From Acidobacteriaceae bacterium (GTDB lineage Bacteria > Acidobacteriota > Terriglobia > Terriglobales > Acidobacteriaceae), in assembly GCA_003132405.1 (NCBI GenBank), contig PKXQ01000140.1:1-53932 (forward strand): a stretch of DNA of 53,932 nucleotides. The letters run 5' to 3'. Position numbers and translations under genes: made by a program. The notes under the pieces were generated by a model. The model searched no databases. It was not told the origin of the DNA and saw nothing but the letters and a program-made list of their open reading frames with translations. Positions 34,928 to 44,077 of this stretch are shown piece by piece. The first letter of the stretch is position 1, and the number at the start of each line of letters is the position of its first letter.

Positions 34928-35560
34928 CTGTCCACCTTGGGTGTCTTAAACAATTCACGCTGCGACTCTTCATTGTCCTGCTTAGCCTTCGGTTCTTCCG
35001 ATTGCTCGCTTCCTACGACGGATTCAGGAACAGTCACGGACGGCGGAACTTCTTGGACCTGCTTCTTTTTGTATGAGGTACTATATGCCGCCTGATTGTT
35101 CGCTAATGTCACGGTGGCGATCGTCGCGCCGCCATCTTGGAAGGTTACGGTCCCGCTCAGCGTTCCGCCGGATTGGCCCGCCACGGTAGCCGTGTAAGTT
35201 ACCACCTGGTTTGGTTTTGCGGGATTGAGGCTTGCGACCAGGGAGGTTGTTGTAGGTGGGGCGCCCATATTATTCAACAGCACGCCCGCCATTCCGTTGG
35301 CCACGGCCAAATCCGGCTTGCCGTCGTCGTTGATATCCGCGACCGCAACCGAGGTGGGTCCACCTCCTGCGATGTAACTGATGGCTGTCTGAAAGGTGCC
35401 ATCCTCATTGCCAAGGGTTGGGCTTTGTGTGCGGAGTGAGTCGCAGGTGCGGTTGGCGCGGCATCTTCCGGCTTCGACGGAAGCGCGACCGGTTGCTTGC
35501 TTGCAGAAGGCGTAGCCGAATTACGAGCCGCGGACTCCTGTTTACGAGGGATTCTTAGTA
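34924..35560 (-). pseudogene. Small gene interrupted by a fragment of an FG-GAP/Ig-repeat protein
   Basis: On the minus strand a Pro/Ser-rich frame (IPRKQESAARNSATPSASKQ) runs from about 35555 to 35435. It is followed in another frame by an FG-GAP calcium-type repeat (ADINDDGKPDLAVANG) and an Ig-like segment (GTVTFQDGGATIATVTLANN) to about 35068. A Glu/Pro/Ser tail (VQEVPPSVTVPESVVGSEQS) then ends at 34924. The outer parts look like one hydrophilic protein, and the inner 360 bases like a truncated piece of a large surface-protein gene. Neither part is complete. Confidence 0.5.
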
Positions 35561-36105
35561 TGGCGGAGAGGGAGGGATTCTATTACCGCCGTTACCTGCA
35601 AGTCGTGGTGAAGCCTACACTTCCCGCATAATACCCTGTGTTTAATCGGGTTACAAGCGCTTCCGATCTTCGGGTACAGTGACGTGACCGGCGAAATTTG
35701 TGAAAAGTACTCCGCACAAGCATCCGAATCATTTCCGAAGTGGTACAAGATCGACCCCTGATCGGTCGATGCGACTTCGCAGAAGCTGACTTCGCGGTAC
35801 TAATCTCGTATCGTCGAGAAATTTGTTGAGTGCTCACCGCACAATTATTCTTGATAAGGAGTCACAAACCACCTCCCTCTCCGCCAGATGCGTTGAATAC
35901 AATCACTTCCAAATATCTACCCTTCGCTGAGCTGGTCGGCGACAGCACGAGCCTTTGTGTGCTAGTTCCCGATGAAGACTCCTGGAAAATTCTGTTGAGC
36001 ATCATCATCATCGGCTGTCAGCGGGTTTAGAATTAAAGAACGCCGCGACCACAATCAACCCTCAACTCTCTACTGTAGGAAAACTAAGAGAAAAGGAGAA
36101 TCTCA
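35561..36105. other. Intergenic, no supported gene
   Basis: No convincing frame on either strand. The final bases hold an AAAAGGAGA site for the gene at 36106. Confidence 0.4.
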
Positions 36106-36987
36106 ATGCCATACGTGAACGTCGGTAAAGAAAACTCCAGTGACATCGACCTCTACTACGAGGACCACGGCTCTGGTAGGCCCGTCGTCCTAATTCACGG
36201 ATATCCGCTGAGCGGTGCTTCCTGGGAGAAGCAGCTGCCAGTTCTTTTGGACGCAGGGCACCGCGTCATTACCTATGACCGCAGAGGATTCGGCAAGTCC
36301 AGCCAGCCAACCACGGGCTACAACTACGACACATTCGCCGAGGATCTGCACACGCTCGTGACGCACCTCAAACTTCGTGATTTCGTGCTAGTCGGTTTTT
36401 CGATGGGTGGCGGCGAAGTGGCGCGCTATCTGGGGAAATACGGATCGAAGGGGGTGAGCAAGGCGGTAATCATCTCGGGGGTTCCGCCGTTCTTGCTGAA
36501 GACGCCTGACAACCCCGAGGGCGTGGACGGCAGCGTCTTCGAGGGGATACAGAAAGCCGTAATCGCAGACCGCTACGCGTTCTTCACCGATTTTTTCAAG
36601 AATTTCTACAACACGGACCTTCTGCTGGGCAAGCGTGTCAGCGAACAGGCCGTCCAAGCTAGCTGGAACATCGCAGCCGGTGCCTCTGCCACGGCGAGTC
36701 TTGCTTGTGTGCCAACCTGGCATGAAGACTTCCGCAAGGACCTGACCCGCATCGACGTGCCCACGCTGGTTATTCACGGCGATGCGGACCGGATTCTACC
36801 CATCACTGCCACCGGGCTCCGGACCGCCAAGCTGATCAAGGGAGCCCGTCTATCGGTGGTGAAGGATGGACCGCACTGTATAACCTGGACCCACGCGGAG
36901 GAAGTGAACTCTGAATTAGCTAACTTCCTTGGAAAAGGGGCTGCGCAGCGTGCAGCTTCAGCGCCCCAGCACGAGGCAGTTGCGTAA
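36106..36987 (+). CDS. Alpha/beta hydrolase (non-haem chloroperoxidase-like)
   Basis: A 293-residue hydrolase with the catalytic triad visible: Ser99 in the nucleophile elbow GFSMGG, an Asp in HGDADRILP (226 or 228) and His257 in DGPHCI. The oxyanion region is LIHGYPLSG. The cofactor-free chloroperoxidase/perhydrolase subgroup (CPO type) fits best (YDRRGFGKS early, and length). Substrate unknown. AAAAGGAGA seven bases before the ATG. It is cytosolic, with no signal peptide. It sits just upstream of the formate dehydrogenase operon, but a 328-base gap separates them, so it is probably a separate unit. Confidence 0.85.
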   Translation: MPYVNVGKENSSDIDLYYEDHGSGRPVVLIHGYPLSGASWEKQLPVLLDAGHRVITYDRRGFGKSSQPTTGYNYDTFAEDLHTLVTHLKLRDFVLVGFSMGGGEVARYLGKYGSKGVSKAVIISGVPPFLLKTPDNPEGVDGSVFEGIQKAVIADRYAFFTDFFKNFYNTDLLLGKRVSEQAVQASWNIAAGASATASLACVPTWHEDFRKDLTRIDVPTLVIHGDADRILPITATGLRTAKLIKGARLSVVKDGPHCITWTHAEEVNSELANFLGKGAAQRAASAPQHEAVA

Positions 36988-37314
36988 GCAAATCGTTCTT
37001 TGAGTGCTATTTCACAGAGGGTGCCGTCTCCGGCGGCGCCCCAACCATTGATCTTGCGCCAGAGAATAACAAATCCGCAGTAGCACGGACTCGCCGGGCA
37101 GTCAGAAAATCGAACCATTCTCCGAGAATGCCTGGCAGGAAACCAACGTTCGGGCGACTTTTCGTGTTCTTGCTTATGCTAATTGCTTGCGACCACCAAA
37201 ATCCGTCCCGAGAAAAACGCTAATTCCAATTAGCCCGTCATCCGAAACCAGCCGGCAAGACGGACCCAGATCAAAGGGTGCTACGATTCTCCTCACATCT
37301 ACTTTGGGAATATT
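36988..37314. other. Intergenic, upstream region of the formate dehydrogenase operon
   Basis: No gene supported. It should contain the promoter of the operon; no clear consensus was found. Confidence 0.4.
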
Positions 37315-39207
37315 ATGCTGAGACCAATGCAAGCCCGTCTGACCCAACCACTGGTGTGCGAGAACGGTTCGCATCGTCCCGCTACGTGGGATGAAGCCAT
37401 GGACCGCGTCGCTGCAGCGTTCAGCAAATCCATCGAGAAAAACGATCCGCGGAACTTTGGCATGTTCAGTTGCTCCAAGACCACTAACGAACTGAACTAC
37501 GCGGCGCAGAAATTCGTCCGCAGCGTGATGGGCACGAACAATATCGATAGCTGCAACCGGACTTGACACGCCCCTAGCGTCGCCGGTCTGGCGGCGGTAT
37601 TCGGAGCAGGTGGCGGGACAAGCTCGTATCGCGAAATTGAAGGTACTAACGTGATCCTGCTGTGGGGATCGAACGCCCGGGAAACGCACCCGATCTTTTT
37701 TCATCATTTGCTGAAAGGCATTCGCAACGGCGCTGAACTCTATGTCGTGGATCCGCGGCGCACCAGTTCCGCGCAATGGGCCAATCTCTGGCTGGGCCTG
37801 GACGTGGGTTCCGATATTTCGCTGGCCAACGCGATGGGCCGCGAAATCATCGTCGCCGGGCTGGCTAACGAAAAGTTCATCCAAAACGCCACTAGCGGAT
37901 TCGAAGCCTACAAGGCCCACGTTGAGAAATACACCCTCGAGCGAGCCGAGCGCGAGACGGGCGTGCCCGCTGAAGCCATCCGCAGAATGGCCCATGCCTA
38001 CGGCAGCGCTCCGCGCTCCCAAATCTGCTGGACTCTGGGTATCACGGAGCATCACGACGCCGTGGACAATGTCGTCGCCCTCATCAACCTTGCGCTGCTT
38101 ACCGGGCACGTGGGCCGCTACGGAAGTGGGGTGAACCCCCTGCGCGGACAGAACAATGTGCAGGGTGGCGGCGATATGGGCGCGATTCCCGACCGCCTTA
38201 CCGGCTTTCAGCATGTTGAGAACGACCAATTGCGCGCCAAGTTTGAGCAAGCGTGGGGGGTGAAGATCCAACCCAAGCGCGGCTGGCACCTGAGCGACAT
38301 GTTTGAGGCGATGGAGCACGGCGATCTCACGATGCTGTACGTCCTGGGCGAGAATCCTGCCGACTCCGAAGCCGACCGGCATCGCGCGTTGAAGCGACTG
38401 GGCGGCCTGGAATTCCTTGTGGTGCAGGACCTTTTCTATACAAGTACGGCGGAACTTGCGGACGTCGTGCTGCCCGCCGCCGCTGGCGCTTTTGAGAGCG
38501 AAGGCACGGTGACTTCCAGCGAGCGCCGCGTGCAACGCGTCCGCCGAACCGTGCCACCTCCGGCCGGCGTTCGTGACGATCTTGAGATCATTTTCGATCT
38601 GGCCCGCCGCCTTGGCCATGACTGGGGCACGCCCGATCCCGAAGCGATTTGGAATGAGTTGCGCCCGTTGAGCCCCATGCACGGCGGCATGAGTTACCGT
38701 CGGCTGGAAGAAATGGGCGGCATTCAATGGCCGTGCTATGACGAGTCGCACCCGGGAGAAATGTTTCTTCACGGGCGGCTGTGGAGTGAACCTCTGATTG
38801 GCCCCCGCGCGCCATTTAGCGTGGTGGAATTCGAGCCGCCAGTGGACCAGCTTGACGAACAATATCCCATTCGCCTGACCACCGGCCGCCGGCTCGACGA
38901 TTACAATACCGGCGTTCAAACCAGAAAATATGCCTCGCCGTTGCGGCGCAAAGAAGCGCTGGATGTTTCTCCGGAAGACGGTCAGTTCTACAAGTTGCGG
39001 GAAGGTGAAAAGGTCCGCGTGACGTCTAGGCGTGGCTCGCTCGTGGCGCCAGTGCGCTTTGATTCGGCCTTGCGTCCGGGGCTCGCGTTTTTATCCGTTC
39101 ACGCTCATGATCAGATAGCAACAAATGAGCTGACGATTGACGCTGTCGACCCCAAATCAGGCACTTCGGAGTTTAAGGCAACCGCCATCCGCATTGAAAA
39201 GGTATAA
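37315..39207 (+). CDS. fdhA: Formate dehydrogenase catalytic subunit, selenocysteine-containing, lacking its N-terminal Fe-S module
   Basis: Reading through the TGA at 37564-37566 gives a 630-residue molybdopterin oxidoreductase, with Sec84 in SCNRT-U-HAPSVAGL, the formate dehydrogenase active site. Further landmarks: VILLWGSNARETHPIFFHHL (bis-MGD binding), GVNPLRGQNNVQGGGDMGAI and the C-terminal molybdopterin dinucleotide-binding domain (YPIRLTTGRRLDDYNTGVQT). The usual N-terminal [4Fe-4S] domain is absent; its sequence forms the end of the gene at 41181. The start MLRPMQARLTQPLVCENGSH lies just before the family's post-Fe-S segment. It oxidises formate to CO2 and passes electrons via the partner Fe-S protein to the NuoF-like subunit. 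Nine bases separate it from the next gene. Confidence 0.93.
37564..37596 (+). promoter_or_regulatory. Selenocysteine TGA codon and SECIS element
   Basis: The TGA at 37564 is followed by a 7-bp stem (37578-37584 with 37590-37596, one G-U pair) and the loop GGTCT (37585-37589). The loop sequence and its position, starting 19 bases after the TGA, are the same as in Escherichia coli fdhF. This is a textbook bacterial SECIS and predicts selA, selB, selC and selD elsewhere in the genome. Confidence 0.9.
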
Positions 39208-39216
39208 GAGGACCCA

Positions 39217-41184
39217 ATGGATCTACATTTTACCGACGCGCAAGCGACTGCTGAAGAGCGCGTCGCAGTTGATTCCGAAATGGGCGCTCCCGAATCAAGC
39301 TGGCAGAGCGGCCAGCGGCAAGACAGCGATCGGCGGGATAATGATGGGCAGAGCAGTGAGCGGCCAATCGGCGACACACGCACGGCTTTCGCCGCTTTCG
39401 GTGGCGACGCACATGGCAGGCGGCATCGTCTTCTACCCGTGCTCCATGCAATCCAGAACCGCATCGGCTGGATTAGCCCCGGCGCTCTTAACTATATTGG
39501 GTTGCGGTTGGACATTGCCCCCGCGGAAGTCCATGGTGTGGCGTCGTTCTATGGAATGTTTTCCCTGCAGCCTCGTCCCCCGATCGTAGCCCACGTCTGT
39601 GATGACATTGCGTGTGTCACGCGTGGCTCGGACAAACTTTGTGCCGATCTCGAAGGCAAGATTGGTCCCGCGGGTTCCTCTTGCTCCGGCGGACGAGCGA
39701 TCTGGCTTCGCAGCCAGTGTCTGGGGCTGTGCGAGCGCGCTCCTGCGGTGCTGGTGACCTCGGCCGGAGAAAAATCTCATGAACGAGTGTCGGCTCCTGC
39801 TTCGGCGGACGCCGTGGAGTCGTTGATGGACGATGCTGCCCAGGGTCGCCTGCCCGCCGAACCTGATGTGCTGAATGTTCAAATCAGCGTGCCCCAGTCA
39901 GCCCAGAACCGGGCAGGTAAAGAAAGTGAATTCTTGCCGTTGCGTCTTCTTCACCGCATCGGCAAAGGTGGTGCTCCAACCCTGGAGACCTACCAAAAAC
40001 TCGGCGGCTATCGAGGCCTGCGCAAAGCTCTTGACCTTGGCCCTGAAGGCACGCTCGGTGAGCTGGCAGCTTCAAAACTGCTGGGCCGCGGTGGCGCGGC
40101 ATTTCCGACCGCCAAGAAATGGGAGGCGCTTTTTCTGCAGCGTGATTTGCTGCGACACGACCCGGCTCGCGCGCACTGCGTCATCTGCAATGCCGATGAA
40201 TCCGAGCCCGGGACTTTCAAGGACCGCATCCTGATGGAAGGCGATCCCTTCGCCATTCTCGAGGGCATGACGATTGCCGCTTTTGTTACCGGGGCGCGAC
40301 AGGGCTACATCTACCTACGTGGAGAATATGCGCTGGCTGCCGAACGTATGCAACGGGCAATCCAGTCAGCCAACGAAAACGGGTTTCTCGGCGACAACAT
40401 TCTTGGCAGCCGCCTGCAGTTCAACATTGAGATTCGCCGGGGCGCAGGCGCCTATATCTGCGGCGAAGAGACCGCGCTGTTCAACTCGATTGAAGGCTAT
40501 CGCGGCGAACCGCGCAACAAGCCGCCGTTCCCCACGCAGTCTGGACTCTTCCGCCAGCCGACCGCCGTCAATAATGTGGAAACTCTGGTCAACGTTCCCG
40601 GCATCATCCTCGAGGGCGGCTCTGCTTACGCCAGGCTCGGCACGGAAAACTCCGCCGGCACCAGGCTCTTTTGTCTTTGCGGACACGTGGCGCGCCCCGG
40701 CGTCTACGAAGTCGCTATGGGAACTGCGCTGCGCCAACTGATCGATCTGGCGGGAGGCGTCGTGGGCAGCGGTAAACTTCAAGCGGTTCTTCTCGGCGGC
40801 GCGGCTGGAACTTTTGTTGGACCTCAGGAACTGGATACGCTCCTCACCTTTGAAGGCACGCGCGCTATCGGAGCCACTCTAGGTTCAGGAGTGGTGATGC
40901 TGTTCGATGACACGGTTGATCTTCGCCAGATCCTGCTGCGCATCGCCAGTTTCTTCCGCCATGAAACGTGCGGCCAGTGCGTTCCGTGCCGCGTCGGCGT
41001 GGTGCGTCAGCAGGAAGCGCTCCAGCGTCTGGTGATTGCCAAGCCGCTGGGTTCGGTCACCCAGGAAGTCGCCATGTTGCGCGAGATGGCCCAAGCCATG
41101 CGCGACGCCTCAATCTGTGGTCTGGGCCAGACCGCCGCCAGCGCGCTGGAGTCCGCGATGCAACGCTGGAGTCTGTTCGCATGA
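39217..41184 (+). CDS. Fused NuoE-NuoF-like subunit of NAD-linked formate dehydrogenase
   Basis: A 655-residue fusion. A NuoE-like thioredoxin-fold [2Fe-2S] domain (about 65-200) has Cys128, Cys133, Cys168 and Cys172. A NuoF-like domain follows, with the NADH/FMN site (GRGGAAFPTAKKW, then GAGAYICGEETAL) and the [4Fe-4S] ETCGQCVPCR near the end. It passes electrons from the formate-oxidising subunit to NAD+. Residues 1-60 are polar and variable. An AAGAGGA site lies before the ATG, nine bases after the upstream stop. Its stop overlaps the next gene by ATGA. The fusion of E and F is common in soluble NAD-reducing formate dehydrogenases. Confidence 0.92.
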   Translation: MDLHFTDAQATAEERVAVDSEMGAPESSWQSGQRQDSDRRDNDGQSSERPIGDTRTAFAAFGGDAHGRRHRLLPVLHAIQNRIGWISPGALNYIGLRLDIAPAEVHGVASFYGMFSLQPRPPIVAHVCDDIACVTRGSDKLCADLEGKIGPAGSSCSGGRAIWLRSQCLGLCERAPAVLVTSAGEKSHERVSAPASADAVESLMDDAAQGRLPAEPDVLNVQISVPQSAQNRAGKESEFLPLRLLHRIGKGGAPTLETYQKLGGYRGLRKALDLGPEGTLGELAASKLLGRGGAAFPTAKKWEALFLQRDLLRHDPARAHCVICNADESEPGTFKDRILMEGDPFAILEGMTIAAFVTGARQGYIYLRGEYALAAERMQRAIQSANENGFLGDNILGSRLQFNIEIRRGAGAYICGEETALFNSIEGYRGEPRNKPPFPTQSGLFRQPTAVNNVETLVNVPGIILEGGSAYARLGTENSAGTRLFCLCGHVARPGVYEVAMGTALRQLIDLAGGVVGSGKLQAVLLGGAAGTFVGPQELDTLLTFEGTRAIGATLGSGVVMLFDDTVDLRQILLRIASFFRHETCGQCVPCRVGVVRQQEALQRLVIAKPLGSVTQEVAMLREMAQAMRDASICGLGQTAASALESAMQRWSLFA

Positions 41185-42131
41185 CTCAATCTCCAAACAA
41201 TTCGCAGCCGCTCGACGCGCCCCGGCCTACCATTCCTCTGCCGCGCGGCCCCGTGCCGCAAGCGCCGCCGGAGCGCGAACGGCGGTCCATTGAAATCAAG
41301 ATTGATGGCGAATCTGTTGCGGTCGCCGAGGGTTCCACCATCCTGGATGCCGCGAAGAAACTTGGCATTGACACCCCAACGCTCTGCTTTTTGGAGAGCC
41401 TCAGCCCCGTCAACGTGTGCCGCGTCTGCGTGGTGGAACTGGAAGGCGCTCGCACGCTTGTTCCCGCCTGCTCACGCAAAGTAGAACCCAACATGTCCAT
41501 TAGAACGGATTCAGAGCGCGTCCGTCTAAGCCGCCGCCTGGTGTTGGAGTTTCTGGCTTCGTCCGTGGACCTGTCGACCGCCCCGGCGGTGCACGCCTAT
41601 ATGGACCGCTACGACGCTCATCCCGAGCGCTTTGGCTCAGCCCGCGCCACCGTCGCCCAGCCAGTAATAATTGACAATGAGCTTTACGTCCGCGACTACT
41701 CCAAATGCGTTCTGTGCTACAAGTGCGTGGAAGCCTGCGGCGTAGACGCGCAAAACACTTTCGCGATTGCGGTGGCGGGTCGCGGCTTCTCCGCCCACAT
41801 TGCGACTGAATTTGACGTTCCCCTCCCCGACTCGGCTTGCGTCTACTGCGGTAACTGCATCGGCGTATGCCCCACGGGCGCGCTGATGTTCAAGGTCGAA
41901 TATGACATGCGCCAGGCCGGCACCTGGAACGAAAGCCGCCAGACCCAGACTGACACCATCTGCCCTTATTGCGGCGTAGGCTGCGACCTCACCGTGCATC
42001 AGCAGGAAGGCCAGATCGTGGGCGTGACCTCGCCAGTCGACCACAGTGTGACTCATGGCAATCTTTGCATCAAAGGGCGGTTCGGCTGGCAGTTTGTGCA
42101 GATTCAACCAGTCGATCCGGATGGAAAATAA
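41181..42131 (+). CDS. Formate dehydrogenase Fe-S subunit: HoxU-like module plus the N-terminal Fe-S domain of FdhA
   Basis: A 316-residue protein carrying a [2Fe-2S] domain (Cys69, 80, 83, 97) and two [4Fe-4S] clusters (Cys176/179/182/186 and Cys220/223/226/230). At its C-terminus is the Fe4S4 domain that normally begins a formate dehydrogenase catalytic chain (CPYCGVGC at 261-268 and CIKGRFGW at 296-303, with Lys298 for electron relay). In typical NAD-linked enzymes all this is the N-terminus of FdhA. Here it is a separate downstream gene. It overlaps the fused NuoEF gene by four bases (ATGA). It bridges electrons between FdhA and NuoEF. The break lies exactly between the Fe4S4 and molybdopterin domains. 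Confidence 0.92.
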   Translation: MTQSPNNSQPLDAPRPTIPLPRGPVPQAPPERERRSIEIKIDGESVAVAEGSTILDAAKKLGIDTPTLCFLESLSPVNVCRVCVVELEGARTLVPACSRKVEPNMSIRTDSERVRLSRRLVLEFLASSVDLSTAPAVHAYMDRYDAHPERFGSARATVAQPVIIDNELYVRDYSKCVLCYKCVEACGVDAQNTFAIAVAGRGFSAHIATEFDVPLPDSACVYCGNCIGVCPTGALMFKVEYDMRQAGTWNESRQTQTDTICPYCGVGCDLTVHQQEGQIVGVTSPVDHSVTHGNLCIKGRFGWQFVQIQPVDPDGK

Positions 42132-42263
42132 TTCCGGCCGCAAGTGCCTGAGTGAAAGGCCATGATAGATTCCGTGATCAAGATTGTGCTTGAATGTCCT
42201 TCGCCAAACTGATAACTTTTTTCGGCACGTTCCTCGGCTCGATCAGAGAGCCGCACAACTTTT

Positions 42264-43079
42264 ATGCAACTCAGAAACTCTATTATCCCTATCATTTTGG
42301 CGGCGGGCTTGGCAGGGTCTGCCGGTCAGGCCTCGGCCAAAGTATTGCGAGTCTGCGCCGATCCAGATTACCTTCCCTACTCCAACAGTGCTGGTGAAGG
42401 TTTCGAAAACAAGATTGCGGTGGCCGTGGCCAAAGCGCTCGGCGCGACCGTGGAATACACCTCGGCAAGCTATCGCGGACGCGGGGGCTTCCCGCAGTTC
42501 CTGGCCACCACGCTCGACGCAAATAAGTGCGACGTGGTAATGAACATTCCCTACGGCAGCCGGGGAGAGCTAACCACGCGGCCCTACTACATCTCGTCCT
42601 ATGTTTTTGTGTTCAAGAAATCCAAGAAGTTCAACGTTACCAGAATGGACTCGCCCATCCTGAAAAAGATCAAGGTGGGTTTTGAGCGGGACACTCCGGT
42701 CGAAGATGGTATGAAGATGCGCGGCATGATCCCTGGAGCCGTGGCTTTTGACGTAGGCGACGATAGCAGCGAGTCTCCGGCCGCCATGCTGAAAGCGGTA
42801 GAGAGTGGGCAGGTGGATGTCATGATTACATGGGAGCCGGCCATTAGCGGCTTCCTGCGCGATTACAAGGATTTGGAAGTGGTGATGGTTCCGAATGAGC
42901 GCGCCTTGGGAGCACCGGAGCAATATACGTTCCCAATGGCCATGGGAGTTCGGGAAGGCGATGAAGCGCTGAAGAAGCAACTTGACGAGATCATCGCGAG
43001 CCATCAAGCGGAACTTACCGCTATTTTGAACCAGAATGGCGTGCGTTTGTACACTCCAGAATCGCCTAACTCGCCCTAA
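42264..43079 (+). CDS. xoxJ: XoxJ-type periplasmic protein associated with methanol dehydrogenase
   Basis: A 271-residue secreted protein with a signal peptide (cleaved after QASA) and the solute-binding-protein fold of the MxaJ/XoxJ group: VLRVCADPDYLPYSNSAGEG, DVVMNIPYGSRGELTTRPYY and QVDVMITWEPAISGFLRDYK. The family is thought to help activate the lanthanide methanol dehydrogenase. It follows the formate dehydrogenase operon by 133 bases on the same strand and is convergent with the XoxF operon, ending at the shared terminator. No strong ribosome-binding site is seen before ATG 42264. Confidence 0.9.
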   Translation: MQLRNSIIPIILAAGLAGSAGQASAKVLRVCADPDYLPYSNSAGEGFENKIAVAVAKALGATVEYTSASYRGRGGFPQFLATTLDANKCDVVMNIPYGSRGELTTRPYYISSYVFVFKKSKKFNVTRMDSPILKKIKVGFERDTPVEDGMKMRGMIPGAVAFDVGDDSSESPAAMLKAVESGQVDVMITWEPAISGFLRDYKDLEVVMVPNERALGAPEQYTFPMAMGVREGDEALKKQLDEIIASHQAELTAILNQNGVRLYTPESPNSP

Positions 43080-43110
43080 CGCGCGCGTAGGGACCAACCA
43101 CGGAGGTAAA

Positions 43111-43144
43111 ACGGACCATTTGACGGCAATGTCAAATGGTCCGT
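43111..43144. terminator. Bidirectional terminator between xoxJ and the cytochrome gene
   Basis: A perfect 14-bp stem acggaccatttgac / gtcaaatggtccgt with a 6-nt loop lies in the convergent gap between xoxJ (plus) and the cytochrome gene (minus). Confidence 0.85.
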
Positions 43145-43186
43145 TACACTTTGTCGGCTTGGAAGAATGTTCCGCGCTAGAGCCGC

Positions 43187-44011
43187 TTAATCCGTCTCGG
43201 ATGGCGGCCGGCCGACTGGTACCAGATCGAGGCTTCTTCCCTTGACATACTCATAGACCTGCTTCACTTCCTTCGCACTGAGAAAACCGGCCCAGCTGGG
43301 CATGCCCTTCTCCGGGCGACCCGCCATGGCCATGCTGAAAAATTGCTGCTCCGTCATGCCCGCATTGAGCGAGTGGCGCAAATCGGGGGCGATCTCGCTT
43401 CCGGTCACATCCTGCCCATGGCAGCGAAAGCAGTATGAGTTGAACATCTCATAGCCACTGAAGACATCCTTGGTCACTCTTTGATTTTTGTCCTTGCCCT
43501 CGTCCTCGACAAAAACAGGGAAGTCGGATTTTACTGTCGTGCCGTTTGCCAAAGTGTAGGCGTACATTTTGGACGCGGCTTTGGGTTGCGCCGAATCTCC
43601 AGCTGCCGCTGCGGATTTCTTCGCTGGCGGGGCTCCCTGAGACAGTATCCACGTCACCATCTGCCTGAGCTGCGTGTTGGTCAGCGCGGAATGAGGCTTC
43701 ATGGGCACTTGTCCCCAGTCGCCGTAACCTCCTTGCTTGATTTTTTGCGATAGCTTCTGCACGGCATTGGGCTTCCCGCGATATTTTTTCGCCACATCGC
43801 GATAGGCAGGGCCCACCACCCTCACGTCTACCGCATGGCAGGAGGCGCAATCATTGGCTTTTATCAGCTTTTCTCCAGGCGATTCCTGGGAACTCGCCTT
43901 TTCGGCGGATGCCGCGACCCCAGTCCAAGCAACGCCCGGGAGGATTGCCAACGTGAGCACTAGGATTGCAGAAAAAATGACAACTTGAAAAATTCCACCT
44001 TCCCGGGTCAA
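43187..44011 (-). CDS. Secreted dihaem cytochrome c (XoxG-like candidate)
   Basis: A 274-residue protein with a signal peptide and two haem motifs: CASCH near residue 56 in a first domain (QVPMKPHSALTNTQLRQMVT gives the Met ligand) and CFRCH near residue 195 in a second (GRPEKGMPSWAGFLSAKEVK). The domains are joined by an Ala/Lys-rich linker. XoxG, the electron acceptor of XoxF, is a single-haem protein in many methylotrophs; here a fused pair takes the position directly after xoxF. The start is TTG 44011 with AAAGGA before it. It is the last gene of the minus-strand operon. Confidence 0.85.
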   Translation of the reverse strand: MTREGGIFQVVIFSAILVLTLAILPGVAWTGVAASAEKASSQESPGEKLIKANDCASCHAVDVRVVGPAYRDVAKKYRGKPNAVQKLSQKIKQGGYGDWGQVPMKPHSALTNTQLRQMVTWILSQGAPPAKKSAAAAGDSAQPKAASKMYAYTLANGTTVKSDFPVFVEDEGKDKNQRVTKDVFSGYEMFNSYCFRCHGQDVTGSEIAPDLRHSLNAGMTEQQFFSMAMAGRPEKGMPSWAGFLSAKEVKQVYEYVKGRSLDLVPVGRPPSETD

Positions 44012-44077
44012 TGTTTCCTTTCACTTCGGCTCGAATAACCTGCTATCGAGTTCCTAATTCCCTAACGATATCCTTTA

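Noticed and set aside
37174..38919. 581-codon open frame on the minus strand
   Set aside because: It lies opposite the formate dehydrogenase gene; the high GC third positions of fdhA create it, and it has no ribosome-binding site or known domain.
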